From Chryseobacterium soldanellicola (GTDB lineage Bacteria; Bacteroidota; Bacteroidia; Flavobacteriales; Weeksellaceae): a stretch of 64,000 bases of DNA. The notes under the pieces are model-generated. The model made no database searches. It saw nothing but the letters and a program-made list of their open reading frames with translations, and had not been told where the DNA came from. The stretch covers positions 620,001-684,000 of the forward strand of contig NZ_FNKL01000004.1 in NCBI RefSeq assembly GCF_900100115.1. Reading direction: 5' to 3'. The translations under genes and the position numbers were made by a program. This document shows, one piece after another, positions 9,088 to 19,200 of this stretch (position 1 is its first letter; each line of letters starts with the position of its first letter).

Positions 9088-9369
9088 ATGAATATAAAAA
9101 TTTTAACACCAGAATACGTAGTTTTTGAAGGAGAAGTAGACTCAGTATTGTTGCCTGGAAAAAATGGTGAATTTCACATCATGAAAAACCACGCAGGAAT
9201 CGTTTCTTCTTTAATCGGCGGTAAAGTGAAATTATATGCTAAATCTGTTGATGAAGCTTTTGCTAAAAACTTTACTAAAGAAAATGAAAAAGACTCTGTT
9301 TTTTCTTATCCGATCAAAAGCGGTGTTGTAGAATTTAATCATAATAAAGGAATCATCCTTTGCGAATAA
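9088..9369 (+). CDS. atpC: F1Fo ATP synthase subunit epsilon, short form
   Basis: 93 aa. It contains the N-terminal beta-sandwich of epsilon (ILTPEYVVFEGEVDSVLLPGKNGEFHIMKNHAGIVSSL). It lacks the C-terminal helical hairpin found in about 135-aa epsilon subunits. That hairpin mediates inhibition in other bacteria, so this subunit probably only couples rotor and F1. The short form is usual in Bacteroidota. It lies 80 nt after atpD and is followed by a strong terminator. Confidence 0.95.
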   Translation: MNIKILTPEYVVFEGEVDSVLLPGKNGEFHIMKNHAGIVSSLIGGKVKLYAKSVDEAFAKNFTKENEKDSVFSYPIKSGVVEFNHNKGIILCE

Positions 9370-9398
9370 TTAAATGAAAAGCTAAATATATTTTCAAG

Positions 9399-9426
9399 AA
9401 AGTGTAACTTTGGTTACACTTTTTTT
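9399..9426 (+). terminator. Rho-independent terminator of atpDC
   Basis: AAAGTGTAAC, loop TTTG, GTTACACTTT and a T-tract. It overlaps the region upstream of the next gene's true start (9451). Confidence 0.92.
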
Positions 9427-9450
9427 ATGTCATGTAAAAATCCTGATTCT

Positions 9451-10272
9451 ATGAAGAAAAATATGATCATGTTGTTTACAGTTTTGGGTATTTTTCTCAA
9501 TGCTCAGATTATTAAAGTTAAAAGAGGTATTGTAAACATGGATGGTGTACACGTTGCAAAAATTTCAAACAAATCAAATCAATATACTTTTTTAGACTTA
9601 AAAGAAACTCCGATTTATACAATAGAATTTGTTGATAAAAGTATAGTTGATTCTGTAAGAGATAGTTATATTAAATTAAACAGGGTTTATAACAGAGATA
9701 AAACGCTAGAATTAGATTATATTTCACCGTCAGCTTTTTCGGGTGACGAAAAATCGGCGGTTTACACTTCTATAAAAAGTTTAAAAATTATTGATAATAA
9801 AGGAATTAACATTAAAAACCTCGACGAGCTTTTTTCAAAACCTCCTAAAAGAAATCTAGACAGTAAAACTAAAGAAGCATATACGATCAGAAATAAAATT
9901 GATAAGCTTAAAATTGAAGTCAATACAGTTGGAGAAATTCTGAGCAATGGAAAACCTGTCGGATATTTCACTAATTTGCCTGTGAGTTTTGGTTCTGAAG
10001 ATACAATTACCGATAAAACTTTTGTTGATATTGAGATTTATGATGCCAACAGCAAGTATATTGGAAGATATATCACTACAACCAAACAGATCAAATCTGC
10101 TGCTGGTAAGACTTTTACGCTTTACAGAGAAATGTCGGGAAGAGCTTCGATTTTAAAATTTCCAACTTATAAAGCTATTGCAGAACGAATGGCAATTATG
10201 GATCCGAATTTTATTAAAGTTCAGGAAAAAGTAATTGTAGGAGAGGTTGTAAAAGATGGCGTTCAAAAGTAA
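9451..10272 (+). CDS. Exported protein of unknown function
   Basis: 273 aa from the ATG at 9451, which gives a clean signal peptide (MKKNMIMLFTVLGIFLNAQ). An ATG 24 nt upstream lies inside the atpC terminator stem and is rejected. The mature part contains no motif I recognise; it is rich in Lys and beta-forming residues (IIKVKRGIVNMDGVHVAKI.., TFVDIEIYDANSKYIGRYIT). It probably lies in the periplasm. There is no visible promoter of its own, and it converges with the radical SAM gene across two palindromes and a terminator. Confidence 0.7.
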   Translation: MKKNMIMLFTVLGIFLNAQIIKVKRGIVNMDGVHVAKISNKSNQYTFLDLKETPIYTIEFVDKSIVDSVRDSYIKLNRVYNRDKTLELDYISPSAFSGDEKSAVYTSIKSLKIIDNKGINIKNLDELFSKPPKRNLDSKTKEAYTIRNKIDKLKIEVNTVGEILSNGKPVGYFTNLPVSFGSEDTITDKTFVDIEIYDANSKYIGRYITTTKQIKSAAGKTFTLYREMSGRASILKFPTYKAIAERMAIMDPNFIKVQEKVIVGEVVKDGVQK

Positions 10273-10286
10273 CTTATCAATAGAAG

Positions 10287-10335
10287 CGGGCTTTAGCCCG
10301 TTTACATAAAAACAAATTCAATTGGCTTTAGCCAA
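10287..10335. repeat. Twin GGCTTTAGCC palindromes
   Basis: CGGGCTTTAGCCCG (10287-10300) and TTGGCTTTAGCCAA (10322-10335) share the core GGCTTTAGCC and are 21 nt apart between convergent genes. This looks like a small dispersed palindromic element. Confidence 0.8.
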
Positions 10336-10342
10336 AACTTAT

Positions 10343-10374
10343 AAAAACTCCTGAAAATTATTTTAGGAGTTTTT
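10343..10374. terminator. Bidirectional terminator
   Basis: AAAAACTCCT (10343-10352) and AGGAGTTTTT (10365-10374), 12-nt loop, between the convergent genes ending at 10272 and 10397. Confidence 0.85.
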
Positions 10375-10396
10375 CAGTTCTTATAATTCTCAAAAG

Positions 10397-12592
10397 TTAC
10401 AAGCTCAAAATCACCCCATTTTCCTTTAGCTGCTGCATCGGTTTTGAAAACCAAAATAATTCAAAGTCTTCAAAATTTTCTTCAAATTGATCTTTAAGTT
10501 GTTGAAGTGTAGACTTTTTCGGATTTTCTATAGAATTTTCTACTAAAGTTTTCATCAGCCATTCTGCTTTTTCTTGCTCCAGATCAACGCTCAAAACATT
10601 GGTTTTTAAATGGAATGTAAGTTGCGTATACGTATAGGAATATTTCTTTTTTGTTTTTACGCGATTCTCAGCGATTACGTTTTTTTCTGAAAAAACAATT
10701 TTTGAATTCCCTTTAAAACTGAAATTTTCTTCTTCCAACAGACAATCATGAATATAATCGGGATGAACCAATGTTTTAGGAATTTTAAAATCAAACCATT
10801 CCTGTAAAGGAATTTCAAAATTAATTCCGTGCATATAATTAAAAAGAGATTTTTTTAAACCAAAACTGAATTTACTGTGATCGATTCCGGTTTTGTCTGT
10901 AAAATCAATATCGTTATTGGCAAATAAAATTTCCTGCTTGATGGGAGTCACTCCAAATTCTTCAGGATTTAACCCGACTGGCGAATGAGCGGTCATGGCA
11001 AACTGATGCCAAAAAGCACTTTGCAAAATTCCCATTTCAAATAATTGTCGAACCATTTCCAGAGAATCAACAGTTTCCTGAATCGTCTGAGTCGGATAAC
11101 CATACATCAGATAGGCATGAATCATAATTCCGGCTTCCGTAAAATTTCTTGTCACTTTTGCAACTTGTTCCACAGAAATTCCTTTATCGATTAATTGTAG
11201 CAATCGGTCACTTGCAACTTCCAATCCACCCGAAACGGCAACACAACCTGAAAGTTTTAACAAGAAACATAAATCTCGTGTAAAACTTTTTTCAAAACGA
11301 ATATTCGTCCACCATGTAACCACAAGATTTCTTCGTAAAATTTCCAACGCAACTTCTCGCATCAAAGCAGGTGGTGCAGCTTCATCCACAAAATGAAAGC
11401 CTGTTTCACCCGTTGTTGCGATTAATTCTTCCATTCTGTCAACCAGAATTTTTGCAGAAATGGGTTCGTAAATTTTAATATAATCTAAAGAAATATCACA
11501 AAAAGTACACTTTCCCCAATAGCAACCGTGTGCCATCGTTAATTTATTCCATCTTCCGTCGCTCCATAAACTGTGCATCGGATTGGCAATTTCAATGACT
11601 GAAATATATTTATCTAACTGTAAATCAGTATAATCGGGAGTTCCGATGTCAGCCTGTTTGTAATCGTGTCTTGTAGAATTATTTTTATAAACAACTTTTT
11701 CATTTTCAAGTAAAAAAGTTCTTTTGAATTGAGATTCTTCGTTTTGTTGAGAATGACAAATGTTTTCATGAAGTAATTCAATCGGAAGTTCACCATCATC
11801 TAACGTAATAAAATCAAAAAATTCAAAAACTCTCTGATCTTTAATTTCCCTCAATTCAGTATTCGGAAAACCACCGCCCATCGCCGTTTTGATGTGAGGA
11901 TAATTTTCTTTAATAAACTTTGCTGAGCGAAAAGCAGAGTATAAATTTCCCGGAAATGGGATAGAAAAGCAAATTAATTTTGGTTGAATCAATTCTATCT
12001 TTTCATGAAGAATTTTTAAGGTAAAATCATCAATAAAAGTCTGATTATCTAATAGTTTTAAATGCAATTCATCGAAAGAATTGGCACTTTTTCCCAATCT
12101 TTCTGCATATCTGCTAAAACCGAAATCTGAATCAATATTTTCAACAATATAATCCGATAAATCTTCTAAATATAAGGTTGCCAGATGTTTAGCTTTATCC
12201 TGAAGCCCCATATTTCCGAAAGCAAATTCCATGTCATCCAGTTGATTAAATCGAGAGGCTTCGGGAAGAAAATTCATTGAGCAGATTTGCCTTGCCAACG
12301 TCGGATTTTTACCTTGTAGAAAAGAAATAACCTGATCGATCGTTTTTAAATACTCATTTCTTAACGTAAAAATTCTTTGGGAATTTTCTGAAATGGTTTC
12401 AATATCAACTGGCTTGCTGAAAATTCTCTGAATTCCGTCTTTTGAAAATAATTCAAAAATAACTTCAATCCCCAAATCGATCTGATAGCTTGAAATATTT
12501 TTTGTGTTCAAAAAACCTTTGATATAAGCCGTCGCGGGATAAGGAGTGTTAAGTTGAGTAAAAGGCGGAGTAATAAGAAGCAGATCTTTCAA
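10397..12592 (-). CDS. B12-binding-domain-type radical SAM protein
   Basis: 731 aa. The N-terminus (LLLITPPFTQLNTPYPATAYIKGFL) and the region with KLICFSIPFPGNLYSAFRSAKFIKE and AMGGGFPNTEL resemble the cobalamin-binding Rossmann domain of class B/E radical SAM enzymes. The usual DxHxxG cobalamin motif is not evident. The [4Fe-4S] site reads GCYWGKCTFC with Cys357, Cys362 and Cys365, i.e. CX4CX2C rather than CX3CX2C. The following SAM-domain blocks are FVDEAAPPALM, VTWWTNIRFEK, VSGGLEVASDRLLQLIDKG and IMIHAYLMYGYPTQT. The substrate is unknown. Monocistronic, flanked by a terminator. Confidence 0.82.
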   Translation of the reverse strand: MKDLLLITPPFTQLNTPYPATAYIKGFLNTKNISSYQIDLGIEVIFELFSKDGIQRIFSKPVDIETISENSQRIFTLRNEYLKTIDQVISFLQGKNPTLARQICSMNFLPEASRFNQLDDMEFAFGNMGLQDKAKHLATLYLEDLSDYIVENIDSDFGFSRYAERLGKSANSFDELHLKLLDNQTFIDDFTLKILHEKIELIQPKLICFSIPFPGNLYSAFRSAKFIKENYPHIKTAMGGGFPNTELREIKDQRVFEFFDFITLDDGELPIELLHENICHSQQNEESQFKRTFLLENEKVVYKNNSTRHDYKQADIGTPDYTDLQLDKYISVIEIANPMHSLWSDGRWNKLTMAHGCYWGKCTFCDISLDYIKIYEPISAKILVDRMEELIATTGETGFHFVDEAAPPALMREVALEILRRNLVVTWWTNIRFEKSFTRDLCFLLKLSGCVAVSGGLEVASDRLLQLIDKGISVEQVAKVTRNFTEAGIMIHAYLMYGYPTQTIQETVDSLEMVRQLFEMGILQSAFWHQFAMTAHSPVGLNPEEFGVTPIKQEILFANNDIDFTDKTGIDHSKFSFGLKKSLFNYMHGINFEIPLQEWFDFKIPKTLVHPDYIHDCLLEEENFSFKGNSKIVFSEKNVIAENRVKTKKKYSYTYTQLTFHLKTNVLSVDLEQEKAEWLMKTLVENSIENPKKSTLQQLKDQFEENFEDFELFWFSKPMQQLKENGVILSL

Positions 12593-12662
12593 CAGTAAAA
12601 TTTTTGCAAAGTTATTTTAAATATTTAGTTTATGAAAACAATTATAAGCCTTAGTTACCATA

Positions 12663-13535
12663 TCATTTTTTGTTCTTACTGTCTGAAATAATATTAAGTA
12701 TTACACCTAAAAGTATTAAAATTATTCCTATAAAAAGAGTATAGGTAAATTTCTCCTGAAAAAACATAACACTTATCATTACTGCAACGACAGGTTCTAA
12801 AGCCCCTAAAATTGCAGTTGGCGTTGAGCCAATGTATTTGATGGCATAAACCAGGGCCACACATGAAATAACAGTAGTAAGGAATGCGAAAATAATTAAG
12901 TTAAAAAAAGTTTCTACATTTAGAATTTCGAAAGAATCTTTTCCGATTAAAGCTTTAAACATAAAAAATCCTGCAGTAAAAACCATGGAATAAAAGGAAA
13001 GCTTAAACCCAGAAATTTTCATGTTTGATTTGTTGACAACAACAATATATAATGCATAAAAAATAGCACTTAGCATCACAATTCCCAGACCTGGAAAGTT
13101 GATCTGAAAACCTGTTCCTTTTAAACAAAGTATAAAAACGCCGGTAAAAGCTAAAATTAAAGAGGCAATAGATAATTTGGTTAATTTTTCTTGATAAACA
13201 AAAAACATAATTAATGCAACGATAACCGGATAGATAAATAATACGGTAGAAGCAATTCCTGGAGTAAGGAAATCATATCCTAAAAATAAAAAGTCAGAAG
13301 AAAGGGCATAACATATTCCAAGAAAAGCCAAGAGCAACGCTTCTTTTTTACTAATGAAAAAGCTTTCTTTGGAATACAATAAATAGGCTCCAACCATTAT
13401 GGCTGAAAAAAAGAATCTGTAAAATAAGCTAACGTCTAACGGAAAATCAGCCCGCTTAATAGGTATAATAAATATTGGTATTAAGCCATATGAAATTGCA
13501 GATAAAATGCATAATATGTAACCCTTAAATTTCAT
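12663..13535 (-). CDS. EamA/DMT-family transporter
   Basis: 290 aa from the ATG at 13535 (MKFKGYILCILSAISYGLIPIF). A TTG 27 nt upstream is in frame but a poorer start. About ten hydrophobic helices are arranged as two EamA repeats; the second repeat has GLGIVMLSAIFYALYIVVVNKS and YIGSTPTAILGALEPVVAVMISVMFFQEKFT, the classic EamA signature (..ALEPV..). It is an inner-membrane exporter or permease of unknown metabolite. It runs in the same direction as the PLP enzyme genes upstream (89-nt gap), so a link to their pathway is possible but unproven. Confidence 0.88.
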   Translation of the reverse strand: MKFKGYILCILSAISYGLIPIFIIPIKRADFPLDVSLFYRFFFSAIMVGAYLLYSKESFFISKKEALLLAFLGICYALSSDFLFLGYDFLTPGIASTVLFIYPVIVALIMFFVYQEKLTKLSIASLILAFTGVFILCLKGTGFQINFPGLGIVMLSAIFYALYIVVVNKSNMKISGFKLSFYSMVFTAGFFMFKALIGKDSFEILNVETFFNLIIFAFLTTVISCVALVYAIKYIGSTPTAILGALEPVVAVMISVMFFQEKFTYTLFIGIILILLGVILNIISDSKNKK

Positions 13536-13624
13536 GATAAGTTTTAATATATACCTGTGCAAGTTAATAAAAATTAAAAGATCACTAAAAATTAGTGACC
13601 TTTAATTATATTATGGTATCGAAA

Positions 13625-14887
13625 TTACATTTGTTTGTATTCGATATTCATTTGTTTTTCCATTTCTGCGTATACGCCAGAAGTTAATTTTTCTTTGATG
13701 CCTTCAAAAGCCGCTAAAGTTTCGTTAATTTCTGCATCTGTGTGAGAAGCTGTTGGAATTAATCGTAACAAGATCATTCCTTTTGGAATTACCGGATATA
13801 CTACAACTGACGTGAAAACACCATAGTTTTCTCTTAGATCTTTTGCCAAAAGAGTAGCCTCAATGGTAGTTCCTTCAATAAAAACAGGGGTTACACAAGT
13901 ATTTGTATTTCCAAGGTTGAAACCTCTTTCTTTTAATCCGTTTTGAAGCTTATATACATTTTCCCACAATTTGTCTTTAATTTCAGGACGAGTCCTCAAC
14001 AGCTCCAGTCTTTTCAAACCTCCGATTACCATTGGCATTGTTAAAGATTTAGCAAAAATCTGAGAACGAAGATTGTATTTTAAGAATCTGATGATCGCTT
14101 CATCTCCTGAAAGAAATGCTCCGAAACCTGCCATTGATTTAGCAAAAGTTGAAAAATATACATCGATCTGATCCTGGCAACCTTGCTCTTCACCAGCTCC
14201 AGCTCCGGTTTTACCCAAAGTTCCGAAACCATGCGCATCGTCTACCAACAATCTGAAATTAAATTTAGATTTTAAATCACAAATTTCTTTCAGTTTTCCC
14301 TGCATTCCTCTCATTCCGAAAACACCTTCCGTGATCACGAGGATTCCGCCTCCGTTTTCCTCAGCTACTTTAGTTGCTCTTGCTAAGTTTTTTTCTAGGC
14401 TGGCAATATCGTTATGTTTGAACGTAAAACTTTTACCCATATGAAGACGAACTCCGTCTACGATACAAGCGTGAGAATCAGCATCATATACAATTACATC
14501 GTGTCTTGTCACCAATGCATCAATCGCTGAAACCATTCCTTGATAACCGAAATTTAAAAGATAAGCGGCTTCTTTCTGAGTAAATTCAGCCAATTCTTTT
14601 TCCAATTGCTGATGTTGCTGAGTTTCACCGGACATGGCTCTTGCGCCCATCGGATAAAACATTCCGTATTCTGCAGCAGCTTTTGCATCAGCTTCTAAAA
14701 CTTCCGGATGGTTGCAAAGACCCAAATAGTCATTGGCACTCCAGAAAATCACATCTTTACCCTGAAATTTCATTCTCGGGCCAATCGGGCCTTCCAGTTT
14801 TGGGAAAACAAAATATCCTTCGGCATAATCAGCAAATTGTCCTAATGGACCGGGATTTTGTTTAATACGATCAAAAATATCTAACAT
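13625..14887 (-). CDS. Alpha-oxoamine synthase (PLP); candidate cysteate acyltransferase or serine palmitoyltransferase
   Basis: 420 aa, fold type I PLP enzyme of the AONS/KBL/SPT family. Visible are SANDYLGLCNHPEVLEA, GARAMSGETQQHQQLEKELAEF, the DADSHACIVDG His that stacks on PLP, LLVDDAHGFGTLG, and the Schiff-base Lys250 in FSTFAKSMAG. The family condenses an amino acid with an acyl thioester with loss of CO2. Next to a cysteine-synthase-type enzyme in a Flavobacteriia genome, the best inference is the capnine (sulfonolipid) acyltransferase acting on cysteate; serine palmitoyltransferase or 2-amino-3-ketobutyrate ligase are alternatives. It is preceded by a minus-strand terminator-like hairpin. 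Confidence 0.85.
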   Translation of the reverse strand: MLDIFDRIKQNPGPLGQFADYAEGYFVFPKLEGPIGPRMKFQGKDVIFWSANDYLGLCNHPEVLEADAKAAAEYGMFYPMGARAMSGETQQHQQLEKELAEFTQKEAAYLLNFGYQGMVSAIDALVTRHDVIVYDADSHACIVDGVRLHMGKSFTFKHNDIASLEKNLARATKVAEENGGGILVITEGVFGMRGMQGKLKEICDLKSKFNFRLLVDDAHGFGTLGKTGAGAGEEQGCQDQIDVYFSTFAKSMAGFGAFLSGDEAIIRFLKYNLRSQIFAKSLTMPMVIGGLKRLELLRTRPEIKDKLWENVYKLQNGLKERGFNLGNTNTCVTPVFIEGTTIEATLLAKDLRENYGVFTSVVVYPVIPKGMILLRLIPTASHTDAEINETLAAFEGIKEKLTSGVYAEMEKQMNIEYKQM

Positions 14888-14904
14888 TTTATTAATATTT
14901 AAGT

Positions 14905-14937
14905 AAAAAAGCCTTTCCTGATCTACAAAAAAGGCTT
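14905..14937 (-). terminator. Terminator or attenuator between the two PLP enzyme genes
   Basis: On the minus strand AAGCCTTT (14937-14930) pairs with AAAGGCTT (14916-14909), followed by a T-tract. It lies inside the 76-nt gap, so the downstream acyltransferase gene may receive only partial read-through. Confidence 0.75.
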
Positions 14938-14963
14938 GATTTGTATATAAGTTTGTTTATTTC

Positions 14964-16001
14964 TTATTTAATGAATTCTGTTTTAAAAACTTCATCATAA
15001 TTGTGAACGCAATTATTAACGAAACCCTGCTCAGCCATCCACTGGTCACTATATACCTTAGTGATATATCTTGAGCCGTGATCCGGATAAATCAAAACAA
15101 CGATATCATCCTTTGAAAACTCGTGAGATTGTGCATATTGTATCAATGCCTGTGTAACAGCTCCGGTTGTATAGCCTCCCATGATCGCTTCTTTTAAAGC
15201 AATTTCACGGGTTCTGTAGGCAGACATTTCATCGTTTACTCTTACAAATTCGTCTACTTTATCAAAAAGAAGGGCTGACGGAATTAAATTTTTTCCCATT
15301 CCTTCGATCTGATATGGATGAACATCTTCCTTATGAATTTCTCCTGTCTCGTGGTAGCTCTTTAAAATAGAACCATCGGCATCAACACCAATAATCTTGA
15401 TGTTAGGATTTTTCTCCTTTAAAAATTTTGCCGACCCTGATAATGTTCCACCTGTTCCAGTACAGGCCAAAAGGTGAGTGATCTTACCCTGTGTCTGTTC
15501 CCAAATTTCAGGACCCGTGGTCTGGTAATGCGCATCAATATTCAGCTCATTAAAATACTGATTGATATAAACCGAATTTGGAGTTTCTGAAGCAATTCTT
15601 TTTGCTACTTCATAATATGATCTGGGATCTTCTGCAGGTACATTCGCAGGACATATATAAACAGTGGCACCTAATGCTTTTAAATAAGCAATTTTTTCAG
15701 GCTTCGTTTTGTCACTTACCGCAAGAATGCATTTGTAACCTTTGATGATACAAACCATTGCAATTGAAAATCCTGTGTTTCCGGAGGTAGTTTCTACAAC
15801 TACCGAATCTTCCTTTAATAAACCTTTTTTCTCAGCGTTTTCTATAATATGAAGTGCGATTCTATCTTTAGTGGAATGTCCCGGATTATATGATTCTAAC
15901 TTGGCATAAACAGTTGCAGGAATATCTTTCGTTACAGTATTTAGCTTCACCATAGGAGTATTTCCTATTAGGCCAAGGATATTATCGTAAACATTACTCA
16001 T
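14964..16001 (-). CDS. Cysteine-synthase-superfamily PLP enzyme; candidate cysteate synthase
   Basis: 345 aa, fold type II. The PLP Lys45 is in YNPGHSTKDRIALHII (canonical CysK has GGSVKDR). The substrate loop TTSGNTG is at residues 71-77, the phosphate loop is CTGTGGTLSG, and the C-terminal YPDHGSRYITKVYSDQWM resembles CBS-type enzymes. The usual ISSGAA motif reads TTGAVTQA here, hinting at a different substrate. Together with the downstream acyl-condensing enzyme this fits cysteate formation from O-phosphoserine or a related donor and sulfite, for sulfonolipids. An ordinary cysteine synthase or cystathionine beta-synthase remains possible. Confidence 0.85.
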   Translation of the reverse strand: MSNVYDNILGLIGNTPMVKLNTVTKDIPATVYAKLESYNPGHSTKDRIALHIIENAEKKGLLKEDSVVVETTSGNTGFSIAMVCIIKGYKCILAVSDKTKPEKIAYLKALGATVYICPANVPAEDPRSYYEVAKRIASETPNSVYINQYFNELNIDAHYQTTGPEIWEQTQGKITHLLACTGTGGTLSGSAKFLKEKNPNIKIIGVDADGSILKSYHETGEIHKEDVHPYQIEGMGKNLIPSALLFDKVDEFVRVNDEMSAYRTREIALKEAIMGGYTTGAVTQALIQYAQSHEFSKDDIVVLIYPDHGSRYITKVYSDQWMAEQGFVNNCVHNYDEVFKTEFIK

Positions 16002-16032
16002 TATTTGTTATTTTTCAATAAAAATCTGACCG

Positions 16033-16040
16033 CAAAAATA
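16033..16040 (-). promoter_or_regulatory. Possible -7 box of the PLP enzyme gene pair
   Basis: Minus strand reads TATTTTTG, matching TAnnTTTG, 32 nt before the start at 16001. No TTG at the expected distance. Confidence 0.45.
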
Positions 16041-16222
16041 CAAAAAAATAAATAATTACTAAACTTTTGTTTGATTTCTAAGCGTCAAATAGGTAAAAAA
16101 TTTATTTTTATATGCAATCTATGGCATGAAATTTTCCAAAAACTGCGCCAAATCTTTAAATTTTGTTAAAAACAATATAAAATGATCGAAAAACCTTATT
16201 TTCGCGTAATTGATTTAATACT

Positions 16223-19200
16223 ATGAAAAATTGGACTTTTAAGCAATGGAATACCGTCCTGGGATGGGTGATTTTCGTCATTGCATTTTTCACGTACTTA
16301 TCAACAATAGAGCCCAATTTTAGTTTTTGGGACTGTGGTGAGTATATTTCTTCAGCGGTAAAATTAGAAGTAACGCACGCTCCGGGAGCTGCATTATTCC
16401 AGATTGTAGGGGCGGTAGCTGCTATTTTTGCTTTAGGAAAGGGTGAAAATTATTCTATTGTGATCAATGCCATGTCTGCATTGTTCAGCGCATTTACGAT
16501 TCTATTTTTGTTTTGGACGATCACTCATTTTGTGAGAAGGCTTTTAAACAAAGATTTTGAAGACGTTACCCAACATCAGGAAATTTCAATTTTATTTGCC
16601 GGAGTGGTGGGAGCTTTGTGCTTCACTTTTTCGGATACCTTTTGGTTTTCGGCGGTAGAAGGCGAGGTTTACTCGATGGCGTCTATGTTTATTGCGCTTT
16701 TAGTCTGGTTAATTACCAAATGGGAAAACGAATATACAGCAACAGACAGCGAAAGATGGATCATTTTGATTTTCTTCATTTTAGGGCTTTCTGTGGGCGT
16801 TCACATGATGTGTATGTTGGCGATTCCTGCGGTTTGTTTAGTATATTATGCCAGAAATTATAAGTTTACATGGAAAAATTTCATTTGGGCTAATTTGTTG
16901 ACTCTTGGAGTTTTAATTATTGTTTTTAAAATTATTTTCCCTTTGATTATGACCATGTTCGGAAGGCTGGAAATTTTCTTTGTCAACGGTTTGGGACTTC
17001 CTTTCCACTCAGGAACTATCGTGGCGTTCATTTTAATGGTAGCAATTTGTTATTTCATTATTAAATATGCCAGAAGAGCAAAAAAGAATATTTATCAGAC
17101 AGCTGCTTTGTCGGTTGTTTATATGATCATCGGTTTCTCTTGTTGGATGGTAATTCCGATCAGAGCGAATGCAAACCCGCCAATGAACTTAAATGATCCA
17201 GACAACGCCATCGGAATGCTGGATTATTATAACAGGGTACAATACGGTGACTGGCCCACAATCTACGGTCAAAACTATACTGCTTTCCTTGATGCCAACG
17301 GAATTGAGAAAAATGATGACGGAAGCTACAAAACTGAGAAAACAGGAGATATTTACGAAAAAGACGAAAAAACAGGAACCTACAGAAAAACGGGTGACAG
17401 GTTCAATTATATTTTCAGCAAATCTCAGGTTGGTGTAATGCCGAGAATGTTCAGTGAAGATAAAGACGTGATGGCGAACTACATTTCGATGTACGGAGCC
17501 CCGGATTTTAAATTTAATGACAGTAACGAAGATATCGCAGACAATCCTCAGGCAAAACAGATTTATGATGAGTTGAGAGGAAAATACGAAGATAAATCAA
17601 TTACAGCAGCAGATTATTTAAAAGTAAAACCTTATAATTTAATCAATGTTCAGAAGCCTTCGTTTGCTCAGAATATGGATTATTTCATCACTTTTCAAAA
17701 CGGATATTACTTTGTAAGATACCTGATGTGGAACTTCGTGGGAAGACAGAATGACCTTGAAGGAAACATGGAAAGCACAAAAGGAAACTGGATTTCCGGG
17801 ATTTCTTTTATTGACGATGGTTTATGGGGAAATCAGGAAAAAATGCCTGCAAAATTTAAAAATGAAAGTACCGTTAAATTCTTCTTTTTACCTTTGATTT
17901 TAGGATTAATCGGATTCTTTTTCCAATTAAATAAAGATTTTGGAAGATTTTACGCTTTGTTGTCTTTATTCGTTTTAACAAGTGTCGGAATTGTTTTCTA
18001 CACAGGAGTGAAACCTTTTGAGCCTAGAGAAAGAGATTACGCAATGGTAGGTTCCTTCTACGCATTTGCAATCTGGATCGGTCTCGGAGCCGGTGCAATT
18101 CTTTGGTTCATTCAGGCAAAAGTAAAATCAAATGTGGCAAATATTGCTGCAGGAGTAGTATTGTTGGGAGTTCCTTTCATGATGGGCTTTCAAAACTATA
18201 ATGTACACGACAGAAGCAACAGATATACAGCTTATGATTACGCCTATTCAGTGTTAAAATCGTTGCCGAAAGAAGATATTTTATTCGTTTACGGTGATAA
18301 TGATACGTATCCGGTTTGGGCCATTCAGGAGACTGAAAGATTTAGGGATGATGTAAAAGTGGTGAATTTTACCCTTTTATCAACGCCCTGGAATATCGAT
18401 CAGGTGAAAAGAAAAACGTACAACGCTAACCCGATCCCAAGTCAATTGACGCATGAAGATTACAGAGACGGTGTTAATGACCAGATCTATTTAATGAAAA
18501 AAGAAGACTGGGAAGGTATTTTTGCTTCTATGAAAGAGCAGGGCGCACCGGAAACTGAAATGCAGGTGTTTAAAAAATATCTGGTTCAGGATTCAATGAC
18601 GTTGAAAGATGCCATGAATTTCATCAAAATGAAATCTCCTCAAAAAGATGAGATTTTAAAAATGATCTTCGGGGAAGAAAGATATGAGAAATACAATTTC
18701 TTACCGGTAAACAAATTTATTTTACCTGTTAATAAAGACAACGCGTTAAGAGCGGGAATCATCAATCAGGCAGATCTTCCGAATACGGTAAACCAGATTA
18801 TGATCAATTATAAATCAAATACATTATATAAAAACAATTTAATGATGTTTGATATTTTGGCTAATTTTGACTGGAAACGTCCGATCAACTTCTCTTCTGG
18901 AGGCGTTTATGACAGTGAAAATATTTTTTATCTTGATGAATATCTTCAGTTTGACGGATTTAGTTATAGATTAATACCTGTTCATTCCCCACAAACTCCG
19001 GATGGTGAAATGGGAAGAGTAGATGCCAATTCTTTATATAATGTAGTGAGAAACTTCAGATGGGGTAATTTTAAAGACTTACATTCTCATTTCGACGAAA
19101 CGGCTACTTCAAACATTATCAGCTACAGAAGTTCTGCAAGCAGAGCTGCAGCGGCATTATCATTAGCAGGGCAAAAAGGAAAAGCCGTAGAATTACTGGA

